DNA of 64,000 nt, from positions 124,001 to 188,000 of the forward strand of contig JAQTLP010000006.1 of assembly GCA_028714855.1 (NCBI GenBank). Reading direction: 5' to 3'. How positions within the stretch are numbered: the stretch's first letter is position 1; each line of letters begins with the position of its first letter. Both the position numbers and the translations under genes were made by a program. Below are positions 50,930-60,945 of this stretch, piece by piece. Origin of the DNA: Phycisphaerae bacterium (GTDB lineage Bacteria; Planctomycetota; Phycisphaerae; Sedimentisphaerales; Anaerobacaceae). The notes beneath the pieces were generated by a model. The model searched no databases. It was not told where the DNA came from and saw only the letters and a program-made list of their open reading frames with translations.

Positions 50930-51646
50930 ATGAGCAAACAAAGATTACAGAAAGTTTTGGCGGCGGCAGGTGTCGCTTCCCGCAGGAAGTGTGAAGAACT
51001 GATACTTGAAGGGACGGTGTGCGTGAACGGCGGGGTTGTGGACAGTCTGCCAGCTTTTGTTGACCCTGAAAAAGACATCATAACCGTGGACGGCAGAAAA
51101 ATTTACGCTGCCCGGAAGGTATATTTTCTTTTGAATAAGCCCAAAGGCGTGATTTGCACAAATTCAGACCCGCAGGGAAGAAAAAAAGCTATAGATATCA
51201 TCCCGGGGCGTGAACGCATCTTTTGTGTCGGCAGGCTCGATATCGAAAGCACAGGAATAATTATACTAACCAACGACAACGAACTGGCAAACAGATTGAC
51301 GCATCCAAGATATGGACTGGCGAAAACATACGTTGTCAACGTCAAAGGTGAGCTTAGCGGTGAGCAAATAGAAAAGCTGAAAAAAGGGGTCTGGCTGGCT
51401 GAGGGCAAAACCGGCAGAGCGACAATAAAGATATTAAAGCGCAACCGTAAAGAATCATTGGCAGAAGTAACTATTCGAGAAGGGCTTAACCGCGAGGTCA
51501 GAAGGATGTTCGCAAAGATGGGTTTGCCTGTAAAATCATTGACAAGGACGCAGATTGGCAAAATTAACGCACGAGGCCTCGGTATCGGTAAATTCAGGGC
51601 ACTAACGAAGGCAGAAGTAGAATATCTGAAGAAAACGACGAATTGA
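50930..51646 (+). CDS. rluB: Pseudouridine synthase of the RsuA/RluB family
   Basis: 238 residues. An S4 domain (about 3-50: RLQKVLAAAGVASRRKCEELI) precedes the catalytic domain, with GRLDIESTGIIILTNDNELANRL containing the active-site Asp in GRLD. REGLNREVRRMFAKMGLPV is the family C-terminal motif. It modifies U in rRNA (RluB acts on 23S, RsuA on 16S), and the target cannot be told from sequence. It starts the operon with rpmB and gatCAB on the plus strand. Confidence 0.93.
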   Translation: MSKQRLQKVLAAAGVASRRKCEELILEGTVCVNGGVVDSLPAFVDPEKDIITVDGRKIYAARKVYFLLNKPKGVICTNSDPQGRKKAIDIIPGRERIFCVGRLDIESTGIIILTNDNELANRLTHPRYGLAKTYVVNVKGELSGEQIEKLKKGVWLAEGKTGRATIKILKRNRKESLAEVTIREGLNREVRRMFAKMGLPVKSLTRTQIGKINARGLGIGKFRALTKAEVEYLKKTTN

Positions 51647-51740
51647 AATTTAGGCTTGCAATTTTCCCAAGAGTGAGTATATTTGTATAGTTTTAAGGTA
51701 ATTGTGGCAATAACCTGAGTATATAATCGGGAGCTTATTA

Positions 51741-51995
51741 ATGTCGAGAGTATGTCATTTTACAGGTAGACGGACGAAAAGCGGGAACAGTATCACACGG
51801 CGCGGCAAGGCAAAGTATCTTGGCGGGGTCGGAAGAAAAATTACCGGCATTTCGAAAAGAAAGTTTAAGCCGAACATACAAACGGTCCGGGCTGTTATTG
51901 ATGGTAAGGTTGTCAGAATCAAGGCCTCGGTCAAAGCAATACGTATGGGCCTTGTTCAAAAGCCGCTTAAACGGAAATATAAACCGGAAGAGTAA
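51741..51995 (+). CDS. rpmB: Ribosomal protein bL28
   Basis: 84 residues, complete. The opening SRVCHFTGRRTKSGNSITRRG and the segment PNIQTVRAVIDGKVVRIKASVKAIRMG are typical of bL28. GGGAG lies before the ATG. The zinc-type CxxC pairs seen in some bL28 are absent (only one Cys), so this is a Cys-minus form. Confidence 0.96.
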   Translation: MSRVCHFTGRRTKSGNSITRRGKAKYLGGVGRKITGISKRKFKPNIQTVRAVIDGKVVRIKASVKAIRMGLVQKPLKRKYKPEE

Positions 51996-52076
51996 AGAAC
52001 ATAAGAATACAAGTCTTATGTGCTGAAATCTGCGGGGCGGGTTTTGCCTCGCTTTTTTTATTTAGGCAGGAAAAAA

Positions 52077-52376
52077 ATGGGGAAAAGAATCGACCAAACA
52101 GAGGTGAGGAAGGTCGCTAAATTATCCCGTCTGGATTTGAGCGAAGAAGAAATTGCGGAATTTACGGGTCAGCTAAGTGCAATCCTTGACTATGTTGCAA
52201 AAATGAACGAGCTGGACACCGCCGGCGTCGAACCTCTGGCACATTGTCTGCCGATAAGTAATGTTTTTCGGGAAGATGTCGTCAAGGAATCGCTTGGGAC
52301 TGAAAAGACGCTGGCAAATGCACCGGATAGAGACGGGGAATTTTTCAAGGTTCCGAAAATTCTGGAAGAACCATAG
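52077..52376 (+). CDS. gatC: Glutamyl-tRNA(Gln) amidotransferase subunit C
   Basis: 99 residues. The GatC family pattern is present: VRKVAKLSRLDLSEEEIAEFTGQLSAILDYVAKMNELDTAGVEPLAH, then FREDVVKES and FFKVPKILEE at the end. ATG 52077 is chosen because GGCAGGAA lies upstream. It stabilises the GatAB core that converts Glu-tRNA(Gln), and often Asp-tRNA(Asn), to the amidated form. Confidence 0.95.
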   Translation: MGKRIDQTEVRKVAKLSRLDLSEEEIAEFTGQLSAILDYVAKMNELDTAGVEPLAHCLPISNVFREDVVKESLGTEKTLANAPDRDGEFFKVPKILEEP

Positions 52377-52397
52377 TTATTGATGATTGATTATTAA

Positions 52398-53861
52398 ATG
52401 GACTGGCAAAGCGCAAAAGAGTTACGGGATAAAATCAGAACCGGCGAGACAAGCAGCGTTGAAGCAACTGAGGCGGTTTTTGAACGCATTGCTAATTCAG
52501 AGCCTGCCATTGGGGCGTATATAAGCACATTTGAAAAATCGGCCATCGACAAGGCGAGAGAGATTGACAAACGCATAGCCAACGGCGAGGCGGTTGGAGA
52601 ACTGGCGGGCGTGCCGGTGGCGATAAAGGATAATATGTGCACCACTTTCGGGACAACCACCTGCGCTTCGAAGATATTAAAGAATTTCCACGCACCATAT
52701 AACGCAACAGTTGTTGATAAGCTGATTGCTGCCGATGCCGTGATAGTCGGCAAGACGAATCTGGATGAGTTTGCGATGGGTTCGAGCACGGAAAACTCCA
52801 GTCTGAAACAGACGGTTAATCCGTGGGACATAAAGCGAGTGCCGGGCGGGAGCAGCGGCGGGTCAACAGCAGCCGTGGCGGCGGGACTTTGCTGCGCGGC
52901 GCTTGGTTCGGATACGGGCGGTTCGATTCGTCAGCCGGCAAGTTTCTGCGGAGTGGTGGGACTAAAGCCGACTTATGGAAGGGTTTCACGATACGGGCTT
53001 GTGGCTTACGGTTCAAGTCTGGACCAAATCGGGCCAATAACACGCACGGTGGGCGATTGTGCGTTAATGATGAATGTTATAACGGGACACGATGAGAAAG
53101 ACAGTACCAGCGTAAGCGAATCGGTTGTGCCGGCCTGCAACTACCTTGAGAAACTCGATGAACCGATAAGCGGACTGAAAATCGGCATTGTGCCGGGGCT
53201 TAACACCGGCAGTGACAGTGATGTGCAAAAGGCAATCAGCGGAGCGATTGAGGTATATAAAAAACTCGGGGCGGAAATAATTGAAGTAGAAATGCCGCAT
53301 TTTGATTATGCAATTGCCGCTTATTACGTAATAGCTACAGCCGAGGCATCGAGCAATCTGGCAAGATACGACGGCGTGCATTACGGACACCGCACGAAAA
53401 ATCCTAAAGATTACATCGAGGTCTATACAAAATCGCGGGCAGAAGGATTCGGCAAAGAAGTCAAGAGGCGAATAATGTTGGGTACTTATGCGCTGTCGAG
53501 CGGCTATTATGACGCGTATTACCTGAAGGCGCTTAAGGTCAGAAATTTGATACGCGGCGATTTCACCAAAGCTTTCGAGAGATGCCAGGCCATTTTGATG
53601 CCTGTTTCGCCAACGACTGCTTTTAAAATCGGCGAAAAGGTCGATGACCCACTGAAAATGTATCTTTCGGATATTTATACGATAGCCGCGAACCTCGCCG
53701 GGGTTCCAGGTATCAGTATCCCGTGCGGATTCGACAAAAATAATCTGCCGGTCGGGTTACAGATACTAACGCCTGCGTTCAGTGAAGATAAGCTGCTGCG
53801 GATTTCAAGAATGTTCGAGGCGCAAACTGACTGGCATAAAAAGAAGCCTGCGATTAGATAA
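52398..53861 (+). CDS. gatA: Glutamyl-tRNA(Gln) amidotransferase subunit A
   Basis: 487 residues of the amidase signature family. The Ser-cisSer-Lys triad is visible in GVPVAIKDNMC (Lys about 76) and GGSSGGSTAAVAAGL; DTGGSIRQPASFCGVVGLKPTYGRVSRYG follows. It releases ammonia from glutamine for GatB. It follows gatC by 21 nt, and its stop shares a base with the gatB start (TAATG). Presence of gatCAB suggests that a glutaminyl-tRNA synthetase may be missing, which cannot be checked here. Confidence 0.97.
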   Translation: MDWQSAKELRDKIRTGETSSVEATEAVFERIANSEPAIGAYISTFEKSAIDKAREIDKRIANGEAVGELAGVPVAIKDNMCTTFGTTTCASKILKNFHAPYNATVVDKLIAADAVIVGKTNLDEFAMGSSTENSSLKQTVNPWDIKRVPGGSSGGSTAAVAAGLCCAALGSDTGGSIRQPASFCGVVGLKPTYGRVSRYGLVAYGSSLDQIGPITRTVGDCALMMNVITGHDEKDSTSVSESVVPACNYLEKLDEPISGLKIGIVPGLNTGSDSDVQKAISGAIEVYKKLGAEIIEVEMPHFDYAIAAYYVIATAEASSNLARYDGVHYGHRTKNPKDYIEVYTKSRAEGFGKEVKRRIMLGTYALSSGYYDAYYLKALKVRNLIRGDFTKAFERCQAILMPVSPTTAFKIGEKVDDPLKMYLSDIYTIAANLAGVPGISIPCGFDKNNLPVGLQILTPAFSEDKLLRISRMFEAQTDWHKKKPAIR

Positions 53862-55324
53862 TGAGTGAATTGCAATACAAGGTTTTGGTAGGGCTTGAGA
53901 TTCACGTGCATCTTAGCACGAAGACGAAGATGTTCTGCGGCTGTGCGCTGAGTTTTGGAGAAGAAGCCAATAGCAGAGTATGCCCGGTGTGTCTCGGTAT
54001 GCCGGGCGTGCTGCCGGTGATGAATAAGCAAGCATTCGAATATGCAGTGCTAGCGGCACTGGCCCTTAATTGTGAGATAGCAAAATTTACAAAGTGGGAC
54101 AGAAAAGGGTATTACTATCCGGATTTACCGAAAAATTATCAGATAAGTCAGTATGATTTGCCGCTCAGCAGAAACGGCTTTATTGAAATACCGCTGGAGT
54201 CTGGAAAAACCAAGAGGATTGGAATAATCAGGGCGCACCTTGAGGAAGACGCTGGAAAGAACCTGCACGCGACGGGAAACTTTTCACAGGTCGACTTAAA
54301 CCGTGCGGGGACACCTTTACTGGAGATTGTAACCGAGCCCGATATGAACAGCGCTGCGGAAGTTCGTGCGCTGGCGGAGGAATTGCAAAGAATGGTCAGA
54401 TACTTAGGCGTCTCGGAGGCGGATATGCAAAAAGGCCATATGCGCTTCGAGCCGAACGTCAATCTGGTTATCACTAAAGACAGCAAAGAATACAAAACAC
54501 CGATTGCCGAAATCAAGAACCTCAACAGTTTCAGGGCGCTGGAGAAAAGCATCGAATACGAAATCGGCAGGCAGCTTGACCGATTCCTCGAAATAGGCGA
54601 AGTGATGGAGATGGGCAACAAGAGCACCCGCGGCTGGGATGACGTAAAGGAGGCGACAGTCCTGCAGAGAGAAAAAGAAGAAGCACACGATTACAGATAT
54701 TTTCCAGAACCTGACCTTGTGCCGGTTGAATTGACAGAAGAGCAGCTCAAAGACATCAAGTCTCGCTTATGTGAGCTGCCTATAAAAAAGCAAATGCGTT
54801 ATGTTAATGAATACAAATTAAGTGATTACGACGCAGGCGTTTTAACGGCGGAGCGTGCAACAGGAGAATTTTTCGATGAGGCAGTTAAAGCCGGCGGCGA
54901 GCCGAAACGGGTTTGTAATCTGCTCACGCAGGTCGGTCTGAAATTAGCAAATGAAAAAGGCTGCAGCGTCGCCGAGTTGGGTATCAAACCTGATGGTCTA
55001 GCTAAATTAGCTATGATGGTTGAATCCGGCGAAATCAGTGCGACCGCAGCTAACACCATTTTAGGAGAAATGGTTAAAATAGGCAAAAGCCCACAAGAAC
55101 TGGCAGAGCAGCTAAACCTTATTCAGAAAAGCGATGCAGGAGAACTGGAAAAGATAGTTGAGCAGGTACTTGCGGAAAACCACAGGGCGGTTGATGATGT
55201 AAAAAGCGGCGGAAAAAGAAGCAAAAAGGCTGAAGGGTTTCTATTGGGGCAGGTTATGCAGAAGACGAGGGGGCAGGCAAATCCAAAAGTTGTTTCTGAA
55301 ATTATTTCAAAAAAATTGTCTTGA
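53861..55324 (+). CDS. gatB: Aspartyl/glutamyl-tRNA amidotransferase subunit B
   Basis: 487 residues, full length. The N-terminal GatB kinase-like domain has GLEIHVHLSTKTKMFCGC, VCPVCLGMPGVLPVMNKQA, FDRKGYYYPDLPKNYQISQYDLP-type residues and RIHLEEDAGK-like RAHLEEDAGKNLH. The YqeY-like C-terminal tail ends in VVSEIISKKLS. It binds and phosphorylates misacylated tRNA before amidation. Tight coupling to gatA (shared base) is typical. Confidence 0.97.
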   Translation: MSELQYKVLVGLEIHVHLSTKTKMFCGCALSFGEEANSRVCPVCLGMPGVLPVMNKQAFEYAVLAALALNCEIAKFTKWDRKGYYYPDLPKNYQISQYDLPLSRNGFIEIPLESGKTKRIGIIRAHLEEDAGKNLHATGNFSQVDLNRAGTPLLEIVTEPDMNSAAEVRALAEELQRMVRYLGVSEADMQKGHMRFEPNVNLVITKDSKEYKTPIAEIKNLNSFRALEKSIEYEIGRQLDRFLEIGEVMEMGNKSTRGWDDVKEATVLQREKEEAHDYRYFPEPDLVPVELTEEQLKDIKSRLCELPIKKQMRYVNEYKLSDYDAGVLTAERATGEFFDEAVKAGGEPKRVCNLLTQVGLKLANEKGCSVAELGIKPDGLAKLAMMVESGEISATAANTILGEMVKIGKSPQELAEQLNLIQKSDAGELEKIVEQVLAENHRAVDDVKSGGKRSKKAEGFLLGQVMQKTRGQANPKVVSEIISKKLS

Positions 55325-55623
55325 CATTTCCTACTATTTTTAGAAAAATTATAACATTAGGCGGACAAGAGAAAAAGCGAACCAGCAGCCAGAGCTTTCT
55401 GACCATAGTTACAAATCAGTATCAGGTAGCTCGTTATGTGGGGGAATATAGGGATGTGGAATATGGATGCCGGCGAAAGGGAGATTACGGGGGAAACACA
55501 GGTGATTTCTTTGCGCATAACCAAAATTAGAGCAAATCAGCCACGATTTACCCATTCACAAGAACATAGATGACGAGTTAGGCAAAGCCCGGCGCAGCGG
55601 GTAAACGAGAGAAAGGCAAGAAG
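55325..55623. other. Intergenic region between gatB and the CheB-CheR gene
   Basis: 299 nt with no convincing ORF (a 69-codon frame at 55321 has no ribosome-binding site) and a short CCCG/CGGG hairpin near 55588-55601. It probably carries the promoter of the CheB-CheR operon, though no -35/-10 pair stands out. Confidence 0.35.
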
Positions 55624-58578
55624 ATGGCAAGGAGCAAGGCAAGTCGGAGAAAGAAAGGCCTCAGAATTGAAAAGCCTGTGACTTCGCCTGAACGCAAGCC
55701 GCGAAGAGGAAAGAGAGAACCTCCAATTGTTGGCATAGGAGCGTCTGCGGGCGGGCTTGAGGCACTCGAGGGATTTTTCCGGCACATGCCGTCGAATAGC
55801 GGGATGGCGTTTGTTGTGATCCAGCACTTGTCTCCTCAGCATGTTAGCGCAATGGACACGCTTCTGACACGCTACACGGAAATGCAGGTCCTGAATATCG
55901 AAGATGGGATTAGAGTCAAGCCGAACCATATCTACCTGAACCCGCCCGATAAGCACGTTGTGATAATGAACGGCAAACTATGCCTGATGGAGCCAAAGGA
56001 GCCCCATGGGGTGAAGATGCCTATCAACTATTTTCTGCGCTCTCTCGCTGAGGACAGGGGTGAAAAAGCAATCTGCATTATCCTCTCTGGAACAGGGTCA
56101 GACGGGGCTTTGGGGTTGAAGGCGGTGAAAGGTGAAGGCGGCCTTGCGATAGCTCAGAATGAGAAGCAGGCCAAGTTTGACGGCATGCCGCGAAGCGCGA
56201 TAGATACGGGGCTGGTGGACTTAGTTTTGCCTGTTGAGAGAATGGGCGATGAGCTGATGAAGTATTCGCAGCATCCGTATGTTGAAGGCGGGCAGGTCAG
56301 GACGGACAAAAAGTCGCTTGGCGACTATATGAGAAAGATATTCTTCCTGATTAGATCAAAAGCTGGGCACGATTTTTCGAATTACAAGCAGAATACGATT
56401 CTGCGCCGGACTGAGAGGCGAATGGCTCTGCACCACATTAACCAGATATCAGAGTACGTTCATTATCTTGAGCAAAAACCGGACGAGATTATTGCCTTGC
56501 ACAAAGACATGCTCATCACTGTAACAAATTTCTTCAGAGACGCGGGGGCGTTTGAGATTCTTGAGCGAAAGGTGCTGCCGGAACTGCTCAAATCAAAGCC
56601 TGATGAAGGGGCGGTGCGGGTATGGGTTGCGGGGTGCGGGACTGGTGAAGAAGCGTATTCCATAGCGATACTGCTGGCCGAAACCATGGCGAAACTGAAA
56701 AAGCAGCTGGAAGTTCAGGTTTTCGCCACTGACCTGGACTCCGAAGGAATCGAGCACGCACGGATTGGGGTATACCCTGAGAGTATTGCCGCAGACATTT
56801 CAGCGGAGCGGCTGCTGCGCTTCTTCGTAAAGGAGGATACCGGCTACAAGGTTAAGAAACAGATTCGGGAAATGGTTGTCTTTGCCGCTCATGACCTTAT
56901 CAAGGACCCGCCTTTTTCAAAATTAGACTTAGTCACCTGCAGAAATGTTCTTATTTATATGGACGCTTTGCTGCAAAGAAAGATATTGCGGCTGTTCGAT
57001 TACACGTTGAATCCGAAAGGGGTCTTGTTCCTGGGCACATCCGAAACCATCGGAGGTCTTACAGAAAGATTTGAGCCGATAGATGCCAAGTGGCGAATCT
57101 TCAGACACAAAGGGACTGTTCCCAAAGCGCGTATGGTGCATTCCCTTGCAGTATTTAATAACTTCAAGGATGAAGGGCAGGACACAAGGGGAGTTGATAT
57201 TAAGAAATTCGCCGAAAGGACAATTCTTCAGAGTTACGCACCGCCGTGTGTTCTGGTAGATAAGAAATATAACGTCGTTTATTTTAACGGCAGGACGGAG
57301 ATGTACCTGTCGCCGCCTGTGGGCGAACCGACTTTTAATGTTTTGAAGATGGCTCGCGACGAGCTACGCTATACGCTGAGCACAATGCTCCATAAGGCGG
57401 GCACGCAGAAAAAGACGGTTGTTTGTGAAGGGGTAAAAATAAAACATAATAACGGCATTCTAACGATAAACCTCGTAGTCAGACCTATTACTGAACCGGC
57501 GGCCATGAGTGGTTTGTTAATGGTTGTATTTGAGAGCAAGAAACCTTTGGGCAAACTTTCCAGGAAGAAAGAGAAGAAAACTGTGGGGAGCAATGACGTT
57601 AAGCCGCGGGAAGAAGCCCTTGAACAGGAATTACAATCAACAAAAGAGTGTCTCCAGACAACAATAGAAGAGATGGAAACCTCTAACGAAGAGCTGCAGT
57701 CAACGAACGAGGAACTGCAAAGCACAAACGAGGAGCTGGAAACATCGAGAGAGGAGCTGCAATCAACCAACGAGGAGTTGCAGACAATGAACTCGGAACT
57801 TCAGGAGAAGGTCGAGGAATTGTCCAACGCCAACAACGATTTGAACAATCTGCTTGGCAGTACTGAGATAGGAACGATATTTCTTGACAACGGCCTTAGA
57901 ATCAAACGTTTCACGCCGGCAACAGGTGTTTTTTTCAAAATCATCAGCAGCGATGTGGGCAGGCCAATCAGTGACATTGCCCATAACCTGGGATACGACG
58001 GTTTTCTTGAAGATATCAAGCAGGTTATCAATAATCTCGGGCAAATAGATAGAGAACTGCAGACCAGGGAAGGCAAGTCGTACATTATGCGGATTCTTCC
58101 GTACAGAACGGTTGAAAATGTTGTCGACGGAGTGGTAATTACCTTTCTTGACATCACGGCTCAAAAGAAGTCGCAGGAACGTGAATCCGCCGCGAAAGCA
58201 GCTCAGGTTTATACACAGGCCATTTTGGATACTGTTCGGGAGCCGCTGGTGGTTCTGGATGAGAACCTTCGCGTTGTGTCGGCGAACAGGTCTTTTTACG
58301 AAACTTTCGAGGTCAATCGCGAGAATACCGAGCAGAAGCTGATTTACGAACTTGGGGACGGTCAGTGGGATATCCCACGATTGCGAGAGCTTTTGGAGCA
58401 GATTTTGCCCGAAGATAAGCAGTTCGAAGGCCTTGAAGTTACACACGATTTCCTTGGGATTGGGCGCAGAGTGATGCTTCTCAACGGCCGGCATATCTTG
58501 CAGGAGAATCAGGATAAGCAGAGAATTTTGCTTGCCATCGAAGATATTACCCATCGCCACGAGAAAAAATTGACCTGA
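55624..58578 (+). CDS. CheB-CheR fusion protein with coiled coil and PAS domains
   Basis: 984 residues. The CheB methylesterase domain (about 34-215) has S41 in GIGASAGG, H68 in VIQHLSPQH and D about 164 in SGTGSDGALG. The CheR methyltransferase domain (about 235-500) has AGCGTGEEAYSIA and a CRNVLIYM motif. A coiled coil (about 655-745) of repeated ELQSTNEELQ units and two PAS domains (about 745-855 and 870-975) follow. There is no kinase domain. It may sense signals and methylate or demethylate receptors. The next gene supplies a kinase, so the pair could act as a two-component system. Confidence 0.92.
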   Translation: MARSKASRRKKGLRIEKPVTSPERKPRRGKREPPIVGIGASAGGLEALEGFFRHMPSNSGMAFVVIQHLSPQHVSAMDTLLTRYTEMQVLNIEDGIRVKPNHIYLNPPDKHVVIMNGKLCLMEPKEPHGVKMPINYFLRSLAEDRGEKAICIILSGTGSDGALGLKAVKGEGGLAIAQNEKQAKFDGMPRSAIDTGLVDLVLPVERMGDELMKYSQHPYVEGGQVRTDKKSLGDYMRKIFFLIRSKAGHDFSNYKQNTILRRTERRMALHHINQISEYVHYLEQKPDEIIALHKDMLITVTNFFRDAGAFEILERKVLPELLKSKPDEGAVRVWVAGCGTGEEAYSIAILLAETMAKLKKQLEVQVFATDLDSEGIEHARIGVYPESIAADISAERLLRFFVKEDTGYKVKKQIREMVVFAAHDLIKDPPFSKLDLVTCRNVLIYMDALLQRKILRLFDYTLNPKGVLFLGTSETIGGLTERFEPIDAKWRIFRHKGTVPKARMVHSLAVFNNFKDEGQDTRGVDIKKFAERTILQSYAPPCVLVDKKYNVVYFNGRTEMYLSPPVGEPTFNVLKMARDELRYTLSTMLHKAGTQKKTVVCEGVKIKHNNGILTINLVVRPITEPAAMSGLLMVVFESKKPLGKLSRKKEKKTVGSNDVKPREEALEQELQSTKECLQTTIEEMETSNEELQSTNEELQSTNEELETSREELQSTNEELQTMNSELQEKVEELSNANNDLNNLLGSTEIGTIFLDNGLRIKRFTPATGVFFKIISSDVGRPISDIAHNLGYDGFLEDIKQVINNLGQIDRELQTREGKSYIMRILPYRTVENVVDGVVITFLDITAQKKSQERESAAKAAQVYTQAILDTVREPLVVLDENLRVVSANRSFYETFEVNRENTEQKLIYELGDGQWDIPRLRELLEQILPEDKQFEGLEVTHDFLGIGRRVMLLNGRHILQENQDKQRILLAIEDITHRHEKKLT

Positions 58579-58611
58579 GTGAGCCTTTTGTTGCTCTGAG
58601 GAGTTTGAAAA

Positions 58612-60252
58612 ATGGGGATACCGAAAGACAAATCAGATGATTCCAAGAATCTTCGCGAGCAGGCGGAGAAGAAAGCAAAGCAGCAGATAGTGGAATTTCG
58701 GAATCAGCGGGGGCAGGACACGGCCGAGCTGATTCACGAGCTGCGTGTTCATCAGATTGAGCTGGAAATCCAGAATGAAGAGCTTAGGAACGCCCAATTG
58801 GAGCTCGCTGAGTCTCGGAACAAATATTGCGAACTGTATGACTTTGCTCCTGTGGGTTATTTTACCCTGAATAAGGAGGGACTGGTTGTCGGAGCAAATC
58901 TTACCGGCGCCGCCCTTTTGGGTGAGGAAAGAGGCAATCTACTTAAAAGCAAATTCTCTCATTTTATTGCCCCAAGTTCTCAGGACGATTTCTATTTATA
59001 CCGCAAGCGAGTTGTTGAAAGCGAGGCCAGGCAGAGTTGCGAAGTCAAACTGCGCAGGAAAGACGGCACTGAATTCATTGCTCAATTGGTGAGTGTCGCT
59101 GTTACGGAGCAGAAGGGCAAATATGACCAGTTTCGTATGACAATGATAGACATCACTGAGCGCAAGAAAGCCGAGGAGGAACTGCGAAAATCAGAATATG
59201 AAAAGACTTTGGTTTTGGATAATGCCAGTGAAATAATCGCTTATCATGATACAGACCTCAATATCCTGTGGGCCAACAGGGCGTATCTGAAAGCAACCGG
59301 CTTATCGCTAACACAGATACAAGGAAAGAAATGTTACCACGCATGGGGCCTCGACAGTCCCTGTAAAGACTGCCCGGTCACAAAGACAATAGAAACCGGA
59401 GAACCACAAGGTGCCGAATTAACGCCACAAAATCAGCCGCACTGGCCTCCCGATATGGGTTCCTGGCTGTCAAAAGCCGCCCCTGTGAAAGATAAGACCG
59501 ACAGCATTACCGGTGCGATTGAGGTTGCCTACGACATCACTGAGCGCAAAAAGGCCGAGCAGGAACTTCTTGAGGACCAGGCGAAGCTTAAGTCTCTGGC
59601 CTCGCAGTTGGTTTTGGCCAAAGAGCGCGAAAGGCGCCGTCTCGCTACCGAGCTGCACGACCGAATCAGCCAGTCGCTGGTTATTTCCAAAATCAAGTTA
59701 GATACCCTTCGCAAGTCGTGGCGCAGCCGAAAATTCGATAAAGTGCTGGAGGATATCTGTAATTCCATAGGCCAGACGATTCAGGATACCAGGGCTTTGA
59801 CATTCGACCTCGGCAGCCCTGTACTGCATGAGCTGGGTTTTGAGACGGCGGTGTCGGAATGGCTTACAGACCGAATCCAGAAAAAGCACGATATTACCGT
59901 GGAGTTCGAAGATGACAGAGAGCCCAAGCCGTTAGATGATGACGTTCGTATCCTTTTGTTTCGTGATGTGCGGGAACTGCTTACCAACGTTGTTAAACAT
60001 GCCAGTGCTCATAAGGTAAAAGTTTCTATCCGCAAAGTCGGCAGCGAGATACATATCAGTATTGAAGACGATGGCTGGGGGTTTGATACTAAGAAAGCAG
60101 CCGCAACGGCAGCAGGAGAAGGCGGATTTGGGCTTTTCAGTATTCGAGAGCGGCTGGGGCAGTTAGGAGGGCACCTTGAGATTGAATCTGAACCCGGCTG
60201 CGGAACGAAGGCAACACTTATAGCGCCGCTTAAGCAGGCAAAAAGTGAATAG
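58612..60252 (+). CDS. PAS-PAS HisKA_3 sensor histidine kinase
   Basis: 546 residues, cytoplasmic. A coiled coil (about 15-72) precedes PAS domain 1 (about 70-185) and PAS domain 2 (about 195-315). PAS 2 carries C251-x-x-C254 in SPCKDCPV, a possible redox or metal site. The HisKA_3 domain has H349 in RRRLATELHDRIS, and HATPase_c has EDDGWGFD and GGFGLFSIRERLGQLGG. NarX-type kinases of this kind normally phosphorylate a NarL-type regulator, here the next gene. Confidence 0.92.
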   Translation: MGIPKDKSDDSKNLREQAEKKAKQQIVEFRNQRGQDTAELIHELRVHQIELEIQNEELRNAQLELAESRNKYCELYDFAPVGYFTLNKEGLVVGANLTGAALLGEERGNLLKSKFSHFIAPSSQDDFYLYRKRVVESEARQSCEVKLRRKDGTEFIAQLVSVAVTEQKGKYDQFRMTMIDITERKKAEEELRKSEYEKTLVLDNASEIIAYHDTDLNILWANRAYLKATGLSLTQIQGKKCYHAWGLDSPCKDCPVTKTIETGEPQGAELTPQNQPHWPPDMGSWLSKAAPVKDKTDSITGAIEVAYDITERKKAEQELLEDQAKLKSLASQLVLAKERERRRLATELHDRISQSLVISKIKLDTLRKSWRSRKFDKVLEDICNSIGQTIQDTRALTFDLGSPVLHELGFETAVSEWLTDRIQKKHDITVEFEDDREPKPLDDDVRILLFRDVRELLTNVVKHASAHKVKVSIRKVGSEIHISIEDDGWGFDTKKAAATAAGEGGFGLFSIRERLGQLGGHLEIESEPGCGTKATLIAPLKQAKSE

Positions 60253-60262
60253 GAAGGGAAAA

Positions 60263-60916
60263 ATGAGCATAAAAATCTTATTAGTAGATGACCACGCAAT
60301 CGTACGACAGGGGCTGCATTCTTTGCTCGAAAAAGAACCTGACATAAAGGTTGTGGGCGGAGCCGAAGACGGCCGCAAGGCGCTTGAGCTTACCAGGGAA
60401 TTGCTGCCGGATGTAGTCGTTATGGATATAACTATGCCGAATCTCAACGGAGTGGAAGCTGCACGCCTGATTACTCAGGAATTCCCAAAAGTAAAAGTAA
60501 TTGCCTTGTCGATGCATTCTGACAAGACATTTGTCGTCAGTATGCTCAAGGCCGGAGCGTCAGGCTACGTATTGAAGGAATGCCTGTCCGATGAGCTGGT
60601 CGAGGCAATACGAGCCGTCGCCGGAGACGGCTGGTATATCAGCCGCAGAATAACCGGCGTAGTAATGGGGGATTATGTAAATCGCCTGCTCGAAACGACC
60701 AAGTCGCCGCTGGAAACCCTTACAGACAGAGAACTCCAGGTGCTTCAGCCCGTAGTTGAAGGAAAAAGCACCAAACAGATTGCTTTAGAGCTTCACGTAA
60801 GTACCAAAGCCATCGAGGCAGCTCGCCGTAAGATTATGGAAAAGCTGGATGTGCATAGTGTTCCCGAGCTTGTCGTAAAAAGCATACAGTGGGGCCTGAT
60901 TTCTCTTCAGCGGTAA
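60263..60916 (+). CDS. NarL/FixJ-family response regulator
   Basis: 217 residues. The receiver domain has D9-D10, phosphoacceptor D55 (VVMDITMPN) and switch residues in ALSMH and K103 region (GYVLKE). The LuxR-type HTH (about 150-217) has LTDREL, QIALELHVSTKAIEAARRKIMEKLDVHS. It binds DNA after phosphorylation by the HisKA_3 kinase upstream, 10 nt away. ATG 60263 follows AGGAAGGG. Target genes are not evident. Confidence 0.94.
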   Translation: MSIKILLVDDHAIVRQGLHSLLEKEPDIKVVGGAEDGRKALELTRELLPDVVVMDITMPNLNGVEAARLITQEFPKVKVIALSMHSDKTFVVSMLKAGASGYVLKECLSDELVEAIRAVAGDGWYISRRITGVVMGDYVNRLLETTKSPLETLTDRELQVLQPVVEGKSTKQIALELHVSTKAIEAARRKIMEKLDVHSVPELVVKSIQWGLISLQR

Positions 60917-60945
60917 GTTTTTCGATATGGAGGTTTTAGAAACTA

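Noticed and set aside
55321-55530. 69-codon ORF after gatB
   Set aside because: No Shine-Dalgarno, poor composition and overlap with the gatB stop.
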